Assembly (NCBI RefSeq): GCF_001040945.1
Contig: NZ_CP011930.1
Location: forward strand, 4,211,021-4,275,020
Direction: 5' to 3'
Source: Herbaspirillum seropedicae
Lineage (GTDB): Bacteria; Pseudomonadota; Gammaproteobacteria; Burkholderiales; Burkholderiaceae_D
DNA: 64,000 nt
Below are positions 1-9,851 of the stretch, piece after piece. The notes under the pieces were generated by a model, which searched no databases, was not told the DNA's origin, and worked only from the letters and a program-made list of their open reading frames with translations. Position 1 is the stretch's first letter, and every line of letters begins with the position of its first letter. The translations under genes were made by a program, and so were the position numbers.

Positions 1-1629
1 AGCGACCTCGGCCATCGGGATGGGCGGCGGCATGGACGAGGCGGCACCGGTCTCTTCTTCCCATGGCGGAATCGCATCGAAAGGCGGCGGCTCGGGCATG
101 TCCGGCGGCATCGACGCAGCGGCGCGTTCGGCCCTGGCGGCGGGTGCAGGCGGTGCGGACGGGGCCGGGGCTGCAGCCGGTGCAGGCGCGGGCGTGGCGG
201 CTGCGGGAGCCGCTGGCCGCGCGGGGGCCTTGCCCCCCTTGCCGCCACGCAAGGCCATCAGGGCGGCTTCACGGGCAGAAGTGGGTGCGGCCGGCGCGGC
301 TGCCTGGACGGGCGCCGACGGGGCGGCAGCGGGAGCGGATGCGGCAGGGACCGCAGCCGCAGGAGCGGCCGGCGCTGGCGCGGTGGCGGCTTGGGTACGG
401 CTGACCGGGGCGCTGGTCACGGCCACTTGCGGGGCCATCAGCGGCGCGGCCTGACGCGGTGCGGTCGGTCGGCCACCTGCGGCAGCCGGTGCAGACGAGG
501 CGGCCGGTATGGGCGCAGTGGCGCTGGCGCTGACCGGACGGAAGGCCAGCATGCGCAACAGCGTCATGCTGAAACCGGCGTATTCATCCGGGGCCAGGCC
601 CAGCTCGTTGCGGCCATGCACGGCGATCTGGTAGAACAGTTGCACATGTTCCGGGCTGAACTGGCCGGACAGGCGCAGGATATCTTCGCGATTGGGCAGG
701 TCGTCGGCCAGCGCGGCCGGCACGGCCTGGGCCAGGGCGATCTGGTGCAGCAGCGTGCCCAGGTCTTGCAGGGCGGCGTTATAGGACAGGCTGCGGGTGG
801 CCATGTCGTCGGCCACGCCCAGGAGGGCTGCGCCATCCTGCACCGCCAGCGCATCGAGGATGCGGATCAGGTAGGACTGGTCGAGCGCGCCCAGCATGCC
901 CTGCACGGCTTCCAGCGTGACCTTGCCGGCGGCATAGGCGATGGCCTGGTCGGTCAGCGAGAGCGCATCGCGCATGGAACCGGAAGCGCCCTGCGCCAAC
1001 AGGCGCAGGGCCGGCGCATCGAACTCGATGCCTTCCTGGTTCAGGATGTTGTCGAGATGGCCGATGATGTGGCCGGGCGGCATCTGCTTCAGATTGAACT
1101 GCAGGCAGCGCGAGAGCACCGTCACGGGAATCTTTTGCGGGTCGGTCGTGGCCAGGATGAACTTGATGTGCTCGGGCGGCTCTTCCAGCGTCTTCAGCAT
1201 GGCGTTGAAGGCGTGGTTGGTGAGCATGTGCACTTCGTCGATCATGTAGACCTTGAAGCGGGCGTTGGAGGGCGCATAGATGGCCTGCTCCAGCAGTTGC
1301 GCCATCTCGTCCACGCCGCGGTTGGAGGCCGCGTCCATCTCGATGTAATCGACGAAACGCCCGGCGTCGATGGCCACACAGGCTTCGCACACGCCACAGG
1401 GGGCGGCAGTGATGCCGCCCGCGCCATCGGGACCGACGCAGTTGAGCGACTTGGCCAGGATGCGCGAGAGCGTGGTCTTGCCCACGCCGCGGGTACCGGT
1501 GAAGAGATAGGCGTGGTGCAGCCGCTGCTGTTCCAGCGCGTGCGTCAGCGCGCGCACGACGTGCTCCTGGCCTACCAGGGTGTCGAAGCTGCGGGGACGA
1601 TATTTACGGGCAAGAACTTGATAGGACAT
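1..1629 (-). CDS. dnaX: DNA polymerase III subunits gamma/tau, N-terminal 543 residues (cut by window start)
   Basis: Clamp-loader ATPase that loads the beta clamp and ties the replicase together. Seen: a clear N-terminus (MSYQVLARKYRPRSF), Walker A GTRGVGKT at residues 45-52, a zinc-binding set of Cys64, Cys78, Cys81 and Cys84, Walker B DEVH at 131-134, and a LEEPPEH sensor region. From about residue 365 it becomes a long Ala/Pro-rich linker, as in tau proteins that continue into DnaB- and alpha-binding domains, which lie outside the window. The frame is open to position 1, so the C-terminus is not seen. No A-rich slippery site for programmed frameshifting is visible in the part present. The start ATG at 1627-1629 is set by the conserved N-terminus. 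Confidence 0.97.
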   Translation of the reverse strand, partial: MSYQVLARKYRPRSFDTLVGQEHVVRALTHALEQQRLHHAYLFTGTRGVGKTTLSRILAKSLNCVGPDGAGGITAAPCGVCEACVAIDAGRFVDYIEMDAASNRGVDEMAQLLEQAIYAPSNARFKVYMIDEVHMLTNHAFNAMLKTLEEPPEHIKFILATTDPQKIPVTVLSRCLQFNLKQMPPGHIIGHLDNILNQEGIEFDAPALRLLAQGASGSMRDALSLTDQAIAYAAGKVTLEAVQGMLGALDQSYLIRILDALAVQDGAALLGVADDMATRSLSYNAALQDLGTLLHQIALAQAVPAALADDLPNREDILRLSGQFSPEHVQLFYQIAVHGRNELGLAPDEYAGFSMTLLRMLAFRPVSASATAPIPAASSAPAAAGGRPTAPRQAAPLMAPQVAVTSAPVSRTQAATAPAPAAPAAAVPAASAPAAAPSAPVQAAAPAAPTSAREAALMALRGGKGGKAPARPAAPAAATPAPAPAAAPAPSAPPAPAARAERAAASMPPDMPEPPPFDAIPPWEEETGAASSMPPPIPMAEVA

Positions 1630-1723
1630 GAGGTGGCTGCTGTCGGCTTTTTGGCTCAGGGGGGCATTTTAAGCTATTTCGCCGCCCGTATCGCCTTTGC
1701 CTTGCCGCCATCGCCTGCATCGT

Positions 1724-2698
1724 TCATCCGGCCTGGGCGCGGCGGGTTTTCTTGCGTTCGTACATGAGCGCATCGGCGCTGTGCTGCAAGGCCGCCAGAT
1801 CGGCATGGCGGGCCGCATCATACTGCACCACACCGACGCTGTAGGCCAGCGCATAGGGGCGCGGACGCAGCACATTGAATTCGCGCACGGACTGCGCGAA
1901 GTGGGCCAGCACGGTATCGGATTCGGCCAGGTCAGCATTGGTCAGGAAAACGGCGAACTCGTCACCGCCCAGGCGGGCGATCACATCGGATTCGCGGAAG
2001 CTGGAAGACAGCAGCGCGGCGAAATCGACCAGCGCGGCGTCCCCCTCGGCATGGCCGAAGCGGTCGTTGATCTGCTTGAACTGGTCCAGGTCGAAATACA
2101 GCATGCAGGCAGGCCAGTCCATGCGTCGGCTGTTGGCCAGCGCATGCCGGGCCAGTGCATCGAAGCCGCGCCGGTTGGATATGCCGGTCAGTTCATCGAT
2201 GGTCGCCATCCTGACCGCGGTGAGCTCCTGCTCGACCATCGCGGCCAGGTCCTTGAGGAGGGCGCGCTCATCGGCGTCGAAGCTGCGCGGGACGGTATCG
2301 ACCAGGCACAGCGTGCCCAGCGTGAAACCGCTCTCGCTCTTGATGGGGCAGCCGGCATAGAAACGGATGAAGGGTTCGCCGGTGACTTGCGGATTGCCGG
2401 AGAAACGCGGGTCCAGCGTGGCATCGGGCACGATGGTCATCTCTTCGTGCAGGATGGCGTGGGCGCAGAAGGAAACCTCGCGCGAGGTCTCGGTGGCGTC
2501 GCCCAGCCCGACACAGGACTTGAACCACTGGCGGTTGACGTCGATCATCGTCACCACCGCCATGGGCACGTCGAAGAGGCGACGGGCCAGGCGTGTCAGG
2601 CGGTCGAAACGTTCTTCGCGGGGAGTGTCGAGGATGCGCAGCGAATGCAAGGCGTCGATGCGGGCAGCTTCATTGGCGGGTAGCTCGGCGATTCTCAT
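1724..2698 (-). CDS. GAF-GGDEF diguanylate cyclase
   Basis: Predicted cytoplasmic cyclic-di-GMP synthase of 324 residues. Residues about 20-155 form a GAF-type sensor domain (ILDTPREERFDRLTRLA start, then WFKSCVGL and a CAHAIL segment typical of this subgroup). The C-terminal half is a GGDEF domain with an intact ARLGGDEFAVF active site. An RESD sequence lies exactly five residues ahead of GGDEF, matching the RxxD inhibitory site, so activity and product feedback are both expected. I chose the ATG at 2696-2698 (MRIAELPANE) because the longer frame upstream reads like non-coding DNA. No transmembrane segment is visible. The ligand of the GAF domain cannot be told from sequence. Confidence 0.9.
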   Translation of the reverse strand: MRIAELPANEAARIDALHSLRILDTPREERFDRLTRLARRLFDVPMAVVTMIDVNRQWFKSCVGLGDATETSREVSFCAHAILHEEMTIVPDATLDPRFSGNPQVTGEPFIRFYAGCPIKSESGFTLGTLCLVDTVPRSFDADERALLKDLAAMVEQELTAVRMATIDELTGISNRRGFDALARHALANSRRMDWPACMLYFDLDQFKQINDRFGHAEGDAALVDFAALLSSSFRESDVIARLGGDEFAVFLTNADLAESDTVLAHFAQSVREFNVLRPRPYALAYSVGVVQYDAARHADLAALQHSADALMYERKKTRRAQAG

Positions 2699-2913
2699 AT
2701 TCGTAGGCGCACGGTGGAGAGTTTTGCCCTGATTTGCGGCTTGCAATCGGCCCACTTTAACCTCAAATTTTTTGAGAAACAAGAATTTGTTGTGATGCTC
2801 ACCCCAACACGGCGGCAGGCGCGGCATCGCAGCAAAACCTGATCGGGATGGCGGCCCCCTTGCCCTGCCCTGCCATCTCGCCGGCGCGCTTGGCCGGTCT
2901 TATCCGGCGGGAC

Positions 2914-3285
2914 TTACTTGCCGTTGCCGCCGGGCTCGGCCGCCATGGGCTTGGCTTCCCGGGCCGGGCCCTTGCCCGGCTTGGACGACGTGGTCGCCGC
3001 AGCCTCGGCGCCCGGCCTGGACTGGCCGTTGACGGTCAGGCCATAACCCGAGAGCTTGGTTGCGCTCTTGTCCTTGATGCCCTTGACGCGCTTTTCCAGA
3101 TCGCCCCAGTCCTTGAAGGCGCCGCCCTTCTGGCGCTCCTCCAGGATGCGCTTGGACATCGAGGGCCCGATGCCGCGCACCCCATCCAGAGCGGCCTGGT
3201 CGGCCTTGTTGACATCGACCTGGGCCATGGCCAGCCCGGTGCAGAAGATGAAACCGAGAATGAACAACAGGGATTTCCTGAACAT
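2914..3285 (-). CDS. secreted ComEA-like helix-hairpin-helix protein
   Basis: Small protein of 123 residues with a signal peptide (MFRKSLLFILGFIFCTGLAMA, cleavage after about residue 21). It is followed by one double helix-hairpin-helix DNA-binding unit (VDVNKADQAALDGVRGIGP). The family relative is ComEA, the periplasmic DNA receptor or ratchet of natural transformation, but short stand-alone forms like this are widespread in betaproteobacteria. The C-terminal 45 residues are a low-complexity Gly/Ala/Pro/Lys tail that may be unstructured. No other competence gene is adjacent, so a role in DNA uptake is inference. Confidence 0.85.
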   Translation of the reverse strand: MFRKSLLFILGFIFCTGLAMAQVDVNKADQAALDGVRGIGPSMSKRILEERQKGGAFKDWGDLEKRVKGIKDKSATKLSGYGLTVNGQSRPGAEAAATTSSKPGKGPAREAKPMAAEPGGNGK

Positions 3286-3313
3286 GCTGCTTCCTTTCGA
3301 CTATGCAGTTGAG

Positions 3314-3356
3314 ATGGAAAACAAAAAGGCAGCACATCCAAGGATGCACTGCCTTT
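3314..3356 (-). terminator. Rho-independent terminator downstream of rfaE
   Basis: On the minus strand a 12-bp stem (GGCAGTGCATCC pairing with GGATGTGCTGCC, two G-U pairs) is closed by a very short loop and followed by a T-rich run (TTTTTGTTTT). It lies about 60 bp after the rfaE stop and so ends the lapA-lapB-ugd-rfaE unit before the ComEA-like gene. Confidence 0.88.
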
Positions 3357-3415
3357 GCTCAACGACGCCGCAGGCGGCCTGTTGACAGTAAATCAGCTAG
3401 AAAACCGGCTTCAAA

Positions 3416-4387
3416 TCAGCCCAGCAATTCCTCGCGGGTGACGGTGGCGGTGCCCAGCTTGCCGACCACGATGCCGCCGGCGCGGTTGGCCATGGTCACG
3501 GCCTCCACCAGCGATGCGCCAGCCCCCAGCATCACGGCCAGCGTGCCGATGACGGTATCGCCCGCACCGGAGACATCGAACACCTCGCGCGCCATGGTCG
3601 GGAAGTGCGTAACCTCGCCATCGCGGTACAGGCTCATCCCCTCTTCCGACCGGGTCAGCAGCAACGCTTCCAGCTGCAGCTCGGCGCGCAGCTTCTGGGC
3701 GCGGGCGGTGAGATCGTCCTCGTTCTTCCACTGGCCGACGATACGCACCAGCTCGGACTTGTTGGGCGTCAGCAACGATGCGCCCACATAGCGCTGGAAA
3801 TCATCGCCCTTGGGATCGACCAGGATGCGCTTGCCGAGCTTGCGGGCGGTGGCGATCATCTCGGCCACATTGACCAGGCTGCCCTTGGCGTAGTCGGAGA
3901 AGAGGATGACGTCGTAGTCGGCCACCAGGGTATTGAACTGCGTGAGCTTGTCGCGCAGCACGGTATCGGTGGGAGCTTCCTCGAAATCGATGCGCACCAG
4001 CTGTTGCTGGCGACCGATCACGCGCAGCTTGACGATGGTGGAGATGCTGGGATCGCGGTTGAGATGGCTGGCAATGCCCATCTCGCGCAACATGGCGTCC
4101 ATCACGCGGGCCGGTTCGTCGTCGCCGGTCACGCCCAGCAACGCCGTCTGCGCGCCCAGGCTGGCGATGTTGCGCGCCACGTTGGCCGCGCCCCCGAGGC
4201 GCTCTTCCTTGCGCTCGACCCGCACCACCGGAACCGGGGCTTCGGGCGAGATGCGGTTGACTTCGCCGAACCAGTAGCGGTCCAGCATCACATCGCCCAC
4301 CACCAGGATGCGGGCGTTGCTCCAGGCAGAGACGAGGTCTTTGTTCACGTTATTGTCCACGGGCGAGAAGCGAACGGCCGATGCCAT
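3416..4387 (-). CDS. rfaE: D-glycero-beta-D-manno-heptose-7-phosphate kinase
   Basis: PfkB-family sugar kinase that phosphorylates heptose 7-phosphate at C1 in the ADP-heptose route to the lipopolysaccharide inner core. Seen: the N-terminal [21 protein letters not shown] signature of HldE/RfaE kinases, [10 protein letters not shown], and the DVSGAGDT anion-hole motif with catalytic Asp277. At about 323 residues it is only the kinase half. The nucleotidyltransferase half of bifunctional HldE is absent, as is usual in betaproteobacteria, where it is a separate gene. The start is uncertain: ATG 4387 overlaps the end of ugd, while GTG 4348 sits one base after the ugd stop and would give a protein beginning MNKDLVSAW. 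Confidence 0.93.
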   Translation of the reverse strand: MASAVRFSPVDNNVNKDLVSAWSNARILVVGDVMLDRYWFGEVNRISPEAPVPVVRVERKEERLGGAANVARNIASLGAQTALLGVTGDDEPARVMDAMLREMGIASHLNRDPSISTIVKLRVIGRQQQLVRIDFEEAPTDTVLRDKLTQFNTLVADYDVILFSDYAKGSLVNVAEMIATARKLGKRILVDPKGDDFQRYVGASLLTPNKSELVRIVGQWKNEDDLTARAQKLRAELQLEALLLTRSEEGMSLYRDGEVTHFPTMAREVFDVSGAGDTVIGTLAVMLGAGASLVEAVTMANRAGGIVVGKLGTATVTREELLG

Positions 4388-5729
4388 AGTATTCGATGCC
4401 GCTGTCGGCCATGAGCTGCGGATCGAAGAGATTGCGGCCATCGAAGATGACCGGGTTCTTCAGCGTCGCCTTGACGCGCTCGAAGTCGGGGCTGCGGAAG
4501 GCCTTCCATTCGGTGACGATGGCCAGGGCGTCGGCATCCTGCAGCGTATCCATGGGCGAGGTGCCGAAACGGATGCGCTGCAGCAGCGCGGCGTCGTCGG
4601 CAAAGTCCAGCTGCAGCACGCGCGAGGCTTCCTTCATGGCTACCGGGTCATAGACCGCCACGGTGGCGCCACGACGCACCAGTTCGCCGATCAGCACGCG
4701 CGAGGAAGCCTCGCGCATGTCGTCGGTGTTGGGCTTGAAGGCCAGGCCCCACAGCGCGAAATGCTTGCCGGCGAGATCTTCGCCGAAGCGCGCCACCACC
4801 TTCTTGCCCAGCACATGCTTCTGCAGGTCATTGACCTGTTCGACGGCGCGCAGGATCAGCAGCGACTGGTCATAGTCGCGCGCAGTACGTTCCAGCGCCT
4901 GCACGTCCTTGGGGAAGCAGGAACCGCCGTAGCCGCAGCCGGCGTACAGGAAGCTGTGGCCGATGCGCGGGTCCGAACCGATGCCGTGGCGCACCGATTC
5001 GATGTCGGCGCCGACCTTGTCGGCCAGGTTGGCCAGTTCATTCATGAAGGAGATGCGCGTGGCCAGCATGGCGTTGGCGGCATACTTGGTGAATTCGGCC
5101 GAGCGCACGTCCATCCAGTAGGTGCGTTCGTGGTTGCGGTTGAAGGGGGCGTAGAGCTTCTTCATCAGGGTCTGGGCGTGCAGGCCTTCGGGGCTCTGGT
5201 CGTGGCCGATGACGATGCGGTCGGGGCGCATGAAGTCTTCCACCGCGGCGCCTTCCTTGAGGAATTCGGGGTTGGAGACCACCGAGAAGCTCAGCTCGGT
5301 CTTGCCGCGCTGAGCCAGCTCGTCGGCGATGGCGGCCTTGACGCGGTCGGCGGTGCCCACCGGCACGGTGGACTTGTCCACCACGACCTTGAAGCCTTCC
5401 ATGTAACGGCCGATGTTGCGGGCTGCAGCCAGCACATATTGCAGGTCGGCAGAACCGTCTTCGTCAGGCGGGGTGCCCACGGCGATGAACTGGATATCGC
5501 CATGCGCCACGCTGGCGGCCACATCGGTGGAAAACTGCAGGCGACCGGCCGCGCGGTTGCGCTCCACCACTTCTTCCAGGCCGGGTTCGTGGATGGGAAT
5601 GCCGCCATTGTTGAGGATGTCGACCTTGCGTTGATCGACGTCGAGACAGAACACGTCGTTGCCCAGTTCGGCCAGACAGGCGCCGGTCACCAGGCCAACA
5701 TAGCCGGTGCCGATGATAGTGATTTTCAT
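4350..5729 (-). CDS. ugd: UDP-glucose 6-dehydrogenase
   Basis: Oxidises UDP-glucose to UDP-glucuronate with two NAD+, feeding capsule, exopolysaccharide or lipid A sugar pathways in the cytoplasm. The 459-residue protein starts with the Rossmann motif [17 protein letters not shown] and carries the catalytic cysteine in GGSCFPKD (Cys271), plus NPEFLKEG and KYAANAML central-domain motifs. The ATG at 5727-5729 begins directly at the first beta strand; the open frame extends upstream without homology. It is followed with overlap or near-overlap by rfaE and preceded by lapB, an envelope-polysaccharide cluster. Confidence 0.96.
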   Translation of the reverse strand: MKITIIGTGYVGLVTGACLAELGNDVFCLDVDQRKVDILNNGGIPIHEPGLEEVVERNRAAGRLQFSTDVAASVAHGDIQFIAVGTPPDEDGSADLQYVLAAARNIGRYMEGFKVVVDKSTVPVGTADRVKAAIADELAQRGKTELSFSVVSNPEFLKEGAAVEDFMRPDRIVIGHDQSPEGLHAQTLMKKLYAPFNRNHERTYWMDVRSAEFTKYAANAMLATRISFMNELANLADKVGADIESVRHGIGSDPRIGHSFLYAGCGYGGSCFPKDVQALERTARDYDQSLLILRAVEQVNDLQKHVLGKKVVARFGEDLAGKHFALWGLAFKPNTDDMREASSRVLIGELVRRGATVAVYDPVAMKEASRVLQLDFADDAALLQRIRFGTSPMDTLQDADALAIVTEWKAFRSPDFERVKATLKNPVIFDGRNLFDPQLMADSGIEYYGIGRSLLARGQ

Positions 5730-5779
5730 GGTGTTTCCAGGTTCTTCAGTACAGTACGCAGTAAGGCCAGCCAGCAGCC

Positions 5780-6955
5780 TCAGTTCATGACATTGAGTTC
5801 TTCGGTGCGGCGCGGCGGATAGGTTTCCCAGCGGCTGCAGCCAGGGCATTGCCAGTAGAACTGGCGCGCCTTGAAGCCGCAGTGGCTGCACTGGTAGCGG
5901 GCCAGCTTCTGCGTATAGCCATGCACCAGCGTCTTGACCACCGACAGTTCCGAACGGGCGGTTTGGGGGGCGTTCATCATGCGCGCCTCCAGGAACTTGT
6001 CCAGGGCCAGCAGCGTGGGGGTGCGGCGCAGTTCATCGCTCACCAGCAGGTTGGCCGCGTCCACGCCATCGACTTCGAGCACGGCCTTGAAGACCACTTC
6101 CAGCAGGTCGATCGAGGGGGCTTCGGCCAGGTAGGCGCGCAGCAGGTTGATGCCTTCCTGCACGCGACCCACTGCGACATAGCCATCCATGAGACGCTGC
6201 GCCACCAGGGCGGTATGCGGCACGCTCTGGTGTTCCACCCGGCGCCAGGTTTCCAGCGCACCTTCGATGTCGCCCTGGGCGCGCAGGGCGTCACCCATGA
6301 GCATGGTGGCGCGCACGCTCTTGCGGTCGGCGGCCAGGGCTTTTTCCAGCAGCGCCATGGCGGCTTCGGTATTGGTGCGCACCAGCTCATCGGCAGCCAG
6401 CTCGCAATAGAACTGGGCGATCTCGCGCTGGCGGCCACCGGCGCCGGTGGCTTGCAGGATCTCGGCGGCGGAGATGGCGCGTTCCCACTCCTTCTCGCGC
6501 TGGTAGATTTCCAGCAGGGCGCGGCCGGCCTGGGCGCTGTACTGGGTATCGATGAGCCTGTTGAAGCTTTCTTCGGCGCGGTCCAGGAGACCCGCCTTCA
6601 GGTAATCCTGGCCCAGTTCATAGAGAGCATGGCCATGATGTTCCGCCGGCAGGTCGGGACGCGCCAGCAGGTTCTGGTGCACGCGGATGGCGCGTTCGGT
6701 CTCGCCACGGCGGCGGAACAGGTTGCCTAGCGCAAAGTGCAACTCCACCGTCTCGGGGTCCAGCTTGACGATCTCGATGAAGGCGTCGATGGCCTTGTCA
6801 GGTTGCTCATTGAGCAGGAAATTGAGTCCCTTGAAGTAGCCGCGCGGCAGCGTGCGGGACTCGGAGAGCAACTGGTTGATATCCACACGCGCGGCAATCC
6901 ACCCCAGGCCGAAGAAGACCGGGATGCCGAGCAACCACCAAAATTCAAATTCCAT
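5780..6955 (-). CDS. lapB: lipopolysaccharide assembly protein LapB (YciM)
   Basis: Inner-membrane-anchored TPR protein that, in E. coli, controls LpxC turnover by FtsH and coordinates LPS synthesis with export. The 391 residues show an N-terminal membrane segment ([19 protein letters not shown]), then about nine tetratricopeptide-like repeats, and a C-terminal rubredoxin-like zinc module with Cys356, Cys359, Cys370 and Cys373 (CSHC and CPGC). All known key parts are present. It lies 16 bp downstream of lapA in the same orientation, matching the conserved lapA-lapB pair. Confidence 0.95.
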   Translation of the reverse strand: MEFEFWWLLGIPVFFGLGWIAARVDINQLLSESRTLPRGYFKGLNFLLNEQPDKAIDAFIEIVKLDPETVELHFALGNLFRRRGETERAIRVHQNLLARPDLPAEHHGHALYELGQDYLKAGLLDRAEESFNRLIDTQYSAQAGRALLEIYQREKEWERAISAAEILQATGAGGRQREIAQFYCELAADELVRTNTEAAMALLEKALAADRKSVRATMLMGDALRAQGDIEGALETWRRVEHQSVPHTALVAQRLMDGYVAVGRVQEGINLLRAYLAEAPSIDLLEVVFKAVLEVDGVDAANLLVSDELRRTPTLLALDKFLEARMMNAPQTARSELSVVKTLVHGYTQKLARYQCSHCGFKARQFYWQCPGCSRWETYPPRRTEELNVMN

Positions 6956-6971
6956 AAAGAGAGGGGGACGA

Positions 6972-7298
6972 TTAGAGGATGTGCTGCGCGGTGATCACGC
7001 TGTCAGGCTGGGGCGGCTGGGCCTGCACCTGGGCGATCTCTTCCTGCTGCTTCTGGATCTGCGACAGCGCCTTCTTGTAGCGCGCGGCTTCGCGGCGGTG
7101 ACGCAGCACCAGCGGGGCCATGGCCAGCACGCCCAGCACGGCGCCGACGACGAAGAAGGCCAGCAGCACCAGCACCAGCGGGTCGGTGCGCTCATAGCCG
7201 AGGAAGAAATGCAGGGTCACTTCCTGGGTGTTGCGCAGCGCGAAGAAGAAGAAAAAGACGAACAGGATGGCCGCGATCAATCGGGAAATAATTTTCAT
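6972..7298 (-). CDS. lapA: lipopolysaccharide assembly protein LapA (DUF1049)
   Basis: Small inner-membrane partner of LapB, 108 residues. Seen: two hydrophobic segments (residues about 5-22, very Phe-rich, and 40-63) and a cytoplasmic coiled-coil-like tail (YKKALSQIQKQQEEIAQVQ). The length and two-helix plan match the DUF1049/YciS family. The start ATG at 7296-7298 is chosen because the family begins with MKIISRL-like residues; upstream codons are the ihfB terminator and leader. Confidence 0.93.
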   Translation of the reverse strand: MKIISRLIAAILFVFFFFFALRNTQEVTLHFFLGYERTDPLVLVLLAFFVVGAVLGVLAMAPLVLRHRREAARYKKALSQIQKQQEEIAQVQAQPPQPDSVITAQHIL

Positions 7299-7446
7299 GG
7301 CGTAATCCTTTCTGGCGGGTCGTTGTGAGGCCCGGAAGGCAAGTCCGACCGCATCGCGGTAGGGATGAAAGCGCAAGTTCACTGCGTTGGCCGCGAATTT
7401 GGGCCCTTTTCCCGTGCTTTTCCGAGTCAAAGCGGGATTGTACGTG

Positions 7447-7474
7447 AAAAAAAACGGCATCCAAAGATGCCGTT
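7447..7474 (-). terminator. Rho-independent terminator after ihfB
   Basis: On the minus strand AACGGCATC pairs with GATGCCGTT across a 4-base loop and is followed by a run of eight T residues. It lies about 125 bp after the ihfB stop and separates the aroA-rpsA-ihfB unit from lapA-lapB, which should therefore have its own promoter or rely on readthrough. Confidence 0.9.
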
Positions 7475-7598
7475 CATTTTGTTGACCTGCCTTTACACCG
7501 GCTCGCCACGCGCTTGCGCAGGTGGTTTGCCGGTCGGGGGCGGTCAACCAGGACTGCCCGATACTGCAAGACTGTACTTCCCGGATGGCCCAGCCGGT

Positions 7599-7904
7599 TC
7601 AATCCTCGCGGATTGGCTGGCCGACCATCGCATCCACGCGCTCGCGCAATTCCTTGCCCGGCTTGAAGTGGGGCACCCGTTTTTCGGGGACCATCACCTT
7701 GTCGCCAGACTTGGGATTGCGGCCGATACGCGGCGGACGGCGGTTGAGCGCAAAGCTGCCAAAACCACGGATCTCGATGCGCTGGCCGGTCGCGAGAGCG
7801 TCGACCATGGCATCGAGGATGGTTTTGACCGCGTAATCCGCATCCTTGGCGACAAGTTGCGGATAACGCTCAGCCAGACGGGCGATCAGCTCCGACTTTG
7901 TCAT
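7599..7904 (-). CDS. ihfB: integration host factor subunit beta
   Basis: DNA-bending nucleoid protein that pairs with IhfA. The 101-residue protein has the full HU/IHF fold: N-terminal [15 protein letters not shown], the RGFGSF turn, and the beta-arm [20 protein letters not shown] with the intercalating proline. It lies 13 bp downstream of rpsA in the same orientation, the same neighbour as in many proteobacteria, and is followed by a strong terminator. Confidence 0.97.
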   Translation of the reverse strand: MTKSELIARLAERYPQLVAKDADYAVKTILDAMVDALATGQRIEIRGFGSFALNRRPPRIGRNPKSGDKVMVPEKRVPHFKPGKELRERVDAMVGQPIRED

Positions 7905-7917
7905 CGTGAGCGGAAGA

Positions 7918-9633
7918 TCAGTTCTTGTTGTCGAGCTTGGCCTTCAGCAGCGCGCCCAGGCTGGTGGTGCCCGAAGCAGCGTTGGAGTCAGCCGACATCT
8001 TCTGCATGGCTTCCTGGGTCTCGGCGTTGTCCTTGGCCTTGATCGACAGCTGGATGCTGCGTGCCTTGCGGTCGATGTTGATGACCAGGGCTTCGACGGA
8101 ATCGCCAACCTTCAGGTGGGTGCCGGCATCTTCCACGCGGTCGCGGGAGATTTCGGAAGCGCGCAGGTAGCCTTCGACTTCGTCGGTCAGCTGGATCACA
8201 GCGCCCTTGGGCTCAACCGACTTGACGGTACCGGTCACGATCGCGCCCTTGTCGTTCAGCGCAGCGAAGTTGTTGAACGGGTCGCCTTCCAGCTGCTTCA
8301 CGCCCAGGGAAACGCGCTCGCGTTCCACGTCGATGGCCAGCACAACGGCTTCCAGCTCGTCGCCCTTCTTGAACTTGCGCACGGCTTCTTCGCCAGCTTC
8401 GGTCCAGGACAGGTCGGACAGGTGCACCAGGCCGTCGATGTTGCCCGGCAGGCCGATGAAGACGCCGAAGTCGGTGATCGACTTGATCGAACCCTTGACC
8501 TTGTCGCCCTTCTTGTGGCTCATGGCGAAGTCGTCCCACGGGTTCGGCTTGCACTGCTTCATGCCCAGGGAGATACGACGACGCTCTTCGTCGATTTCCA
8601 GAACCATGACTTCGACTTCGTCGCCCAGCTGGACAACCTTGTTCGGGGCCACGTTCTTGTTGGTCCAGTCCATTTCGGAGACGTGCACCAGGCCTTCGAT
8701 GCCTTGTTCGACTTCCACGAATGCACCGTAGTCGGTCAGGTTGGTGACCTTGCCGAACAGGCGGGTGCCTTGCGGGTAGCGACGCGACAGACCGGTCCAC
8801 GGATCGTCGCCCAGTTGCTTCACGCCCAGGGAGACGCGGTTCTTCTCTTGATCGTACTTCAGGACCTTGGCGGTGATCTCTTGGCCAACCGACAGCACTT
8901 CCGACGGGTGACGCACGCGACGCCATGCCAGGTCGGTGATGTGCAGCAGGCCGTCGATGCCGCCCAGGTCAACGAACGCACCGTAGTCGGTGATGTTCTT
9001 GACGATACCGGTGACGACGGTGCCTTCCTTCAGGGTTTCCATCAGCTTGGCGCGCTCTTCGCCCATCGAGGCTTCGATCACGGCGCGGCGCGACAGCACC
9101 ACGTTGTTGCGCTTGCGGTCCAGCTTGATGACCTTGAATTCCAGGGTCTTGCCTTCGAACGGGGTGGTGTCCTTGACCGGACGGGTGTCGACCAGCGACC
9201 CCGGCAGGAAGGCGCGGATGCCGTTGGTCAGCACGGTCAGGCCGCCCTTGACCTTGCCATTGACGGTGCCGGTGACGATCTCGCCAGACTCCATCGCCTT
9301 TTCCAGCGAGAGCCACGATGCCAGACGCTTGGCCTTGTCGCGCGACAGGATGGTGTCGCCGAAACCGTTTTCCAGGGATTCGATCGCAACGGAGATGAAG
9401 TCGCCGACGTTGACTTCGACTTCGCCGTTGTCGTTCTTGAATTCTTCAACAGGGATGAAAGCTTCGGACTTCAGGCCGGCGTTGACGATCACGAAGTTGT
9501 GATCCAGGCGCACGACTTCTGCCGAGATGACTTCACCCGAACGCATGTCCTGACGCGACAGCGATTCTTCGAACAGAGCAGCAAATTCGCTGGAGGTATC
9601 AACACCTGCAGCGATAACGGTAGTGGTAGACAT
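7918..9633 (-). CDS. rpsA: 30S ribosomal protein S1
   Basis: Ribosomal protein that binds mRNA leaders and helps initiation. The 571-residue protein contains six S1 RNA-binding repeats, recognisable by recurring [13 protein letters not shown], DGLLHIxDL- and [12 protein letters not shown] segments. The start at 9631-9633 ([10 protein letters not shown]) fits the family. Just upstream the minus strand reads CTTACTTTCTTTT with no purine-rich Shine-Dalgarno sequence, as is known for E. coli rpsA, whose translation is self-repressed; autoregulation here is inference. Codons and composition look like a highly expressed gene. Confidence 0.98.
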   Translation of the reverse strand: MSTTTVIAAGVDTSSEFAALFEESLSRQDMRSGEVISAEVVRLDHNFVIVNAGLKSEAFIPVEEFKNDNGEVEVNVGDFISVAIESLENGFGDTILSRDKAKRLASWLSLEKAMESGEIVTGTVNGKVKGGLTVLTNGIRAFLPGSLVDTRPVKDTTPFEGKTLEFKVIKLDRKRNNVVLSRRAVIEASMGEERAKLMETLKEGTVVTGIVKNITDYGAFVDLGGIDGLLHITDLAWRRVRHPSEVLSVGQEITAKVLKYDQEKNRVSLGVKQLGDDPWTGLSRRYPQGTRLFGKVTNLTDYGAFVEVEQGIEGLVHVSEMDWTNKNVAPNKVVQLGDEVEVMVLEIDEERRRISLGMKQCKPNPWDDFAMSHKKGDKVKGSIKSITDFGVFIGLPGNIDGLVHLSDLSWTEAGEEAVRKFKKGDELEAVVLAIDVERERVSLGVKQLEGDPFNNFAALNDKGAIVTGTVKSVEPKGAVIQLTDEVEGYLRASEISRDRVEDAGTHLKVGDSVEALVINIDRKARSIQLSIKAKDNAETQEAMQKMSADSNAASGTTSLGALLKAKLDNKN

Positions 9634-9851
9634 AAAAGAAAGTAAGAAAGATTGGCCGGTATCCGTGTGATGCAATCATGCCGACTTGCACTGCCGCCTG
9701 CGTTGCCGCCGACGACATGGGTACTGGGTTAGGTTTATCAACACCCGTCAGACTTTGCATCTGCCGGGCACCAATGGCACTACGGGTACAACTACGGGTA
9801 CAACAAGGACTTGCCCCTTGCGGGTCTGGAAAGCGCCTTTGCAGGCGGCTT
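9634..9851 (-). promoter_or_regulatory. rpsA leader with tandem repeat and cmk-end hairpin
   Basis: The 218-bp gap between cmk and rpsA holds two back-to-back copies of CTACGGGTACAA (9780-9803, plus-strand reading). It also holds a hairpin overlapping the cmk stop (9829-9853, stem GAAAG/CTTTC plus CGCC/GGCG, no T-run, so a weak terminator at best). A leader of this size suits a separate rpsA promoter and S1 feedback, but I could not assign a -35/-10 pair with confidence. Confidence 0.45.

Noticed and set aside
1..600. Programmed frameshift site for the gamma form of DnaX
   Set aside because: No A-AAA-AAG-like slippery run with a downstream hairpin in the part of dnaX present; the rest is outside the window.
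391..1767. Long open frame on the strand opposite dnaX
   Set aside because: It mirrors dnaX codons; the minus-strand frame has Walker A/B, zinc cysteines and the family start, whereas this translation has no recognisable domain.
2735..2760. Sigma-28-like sequence (TTAAAG and GCCGAT) ahead of the GGDEF gene
   Set aside because: The two elements are far too close together for a sigma-28 promoter.
2762..2776. CTCAAA/TTTGAG hairpin with T-run as a terminator
   Set aside because: It lies in the upstream region of the GGDEF gene, with a weak A/T stem and no gene ending beside it; more likely promoter-associated symmetry.
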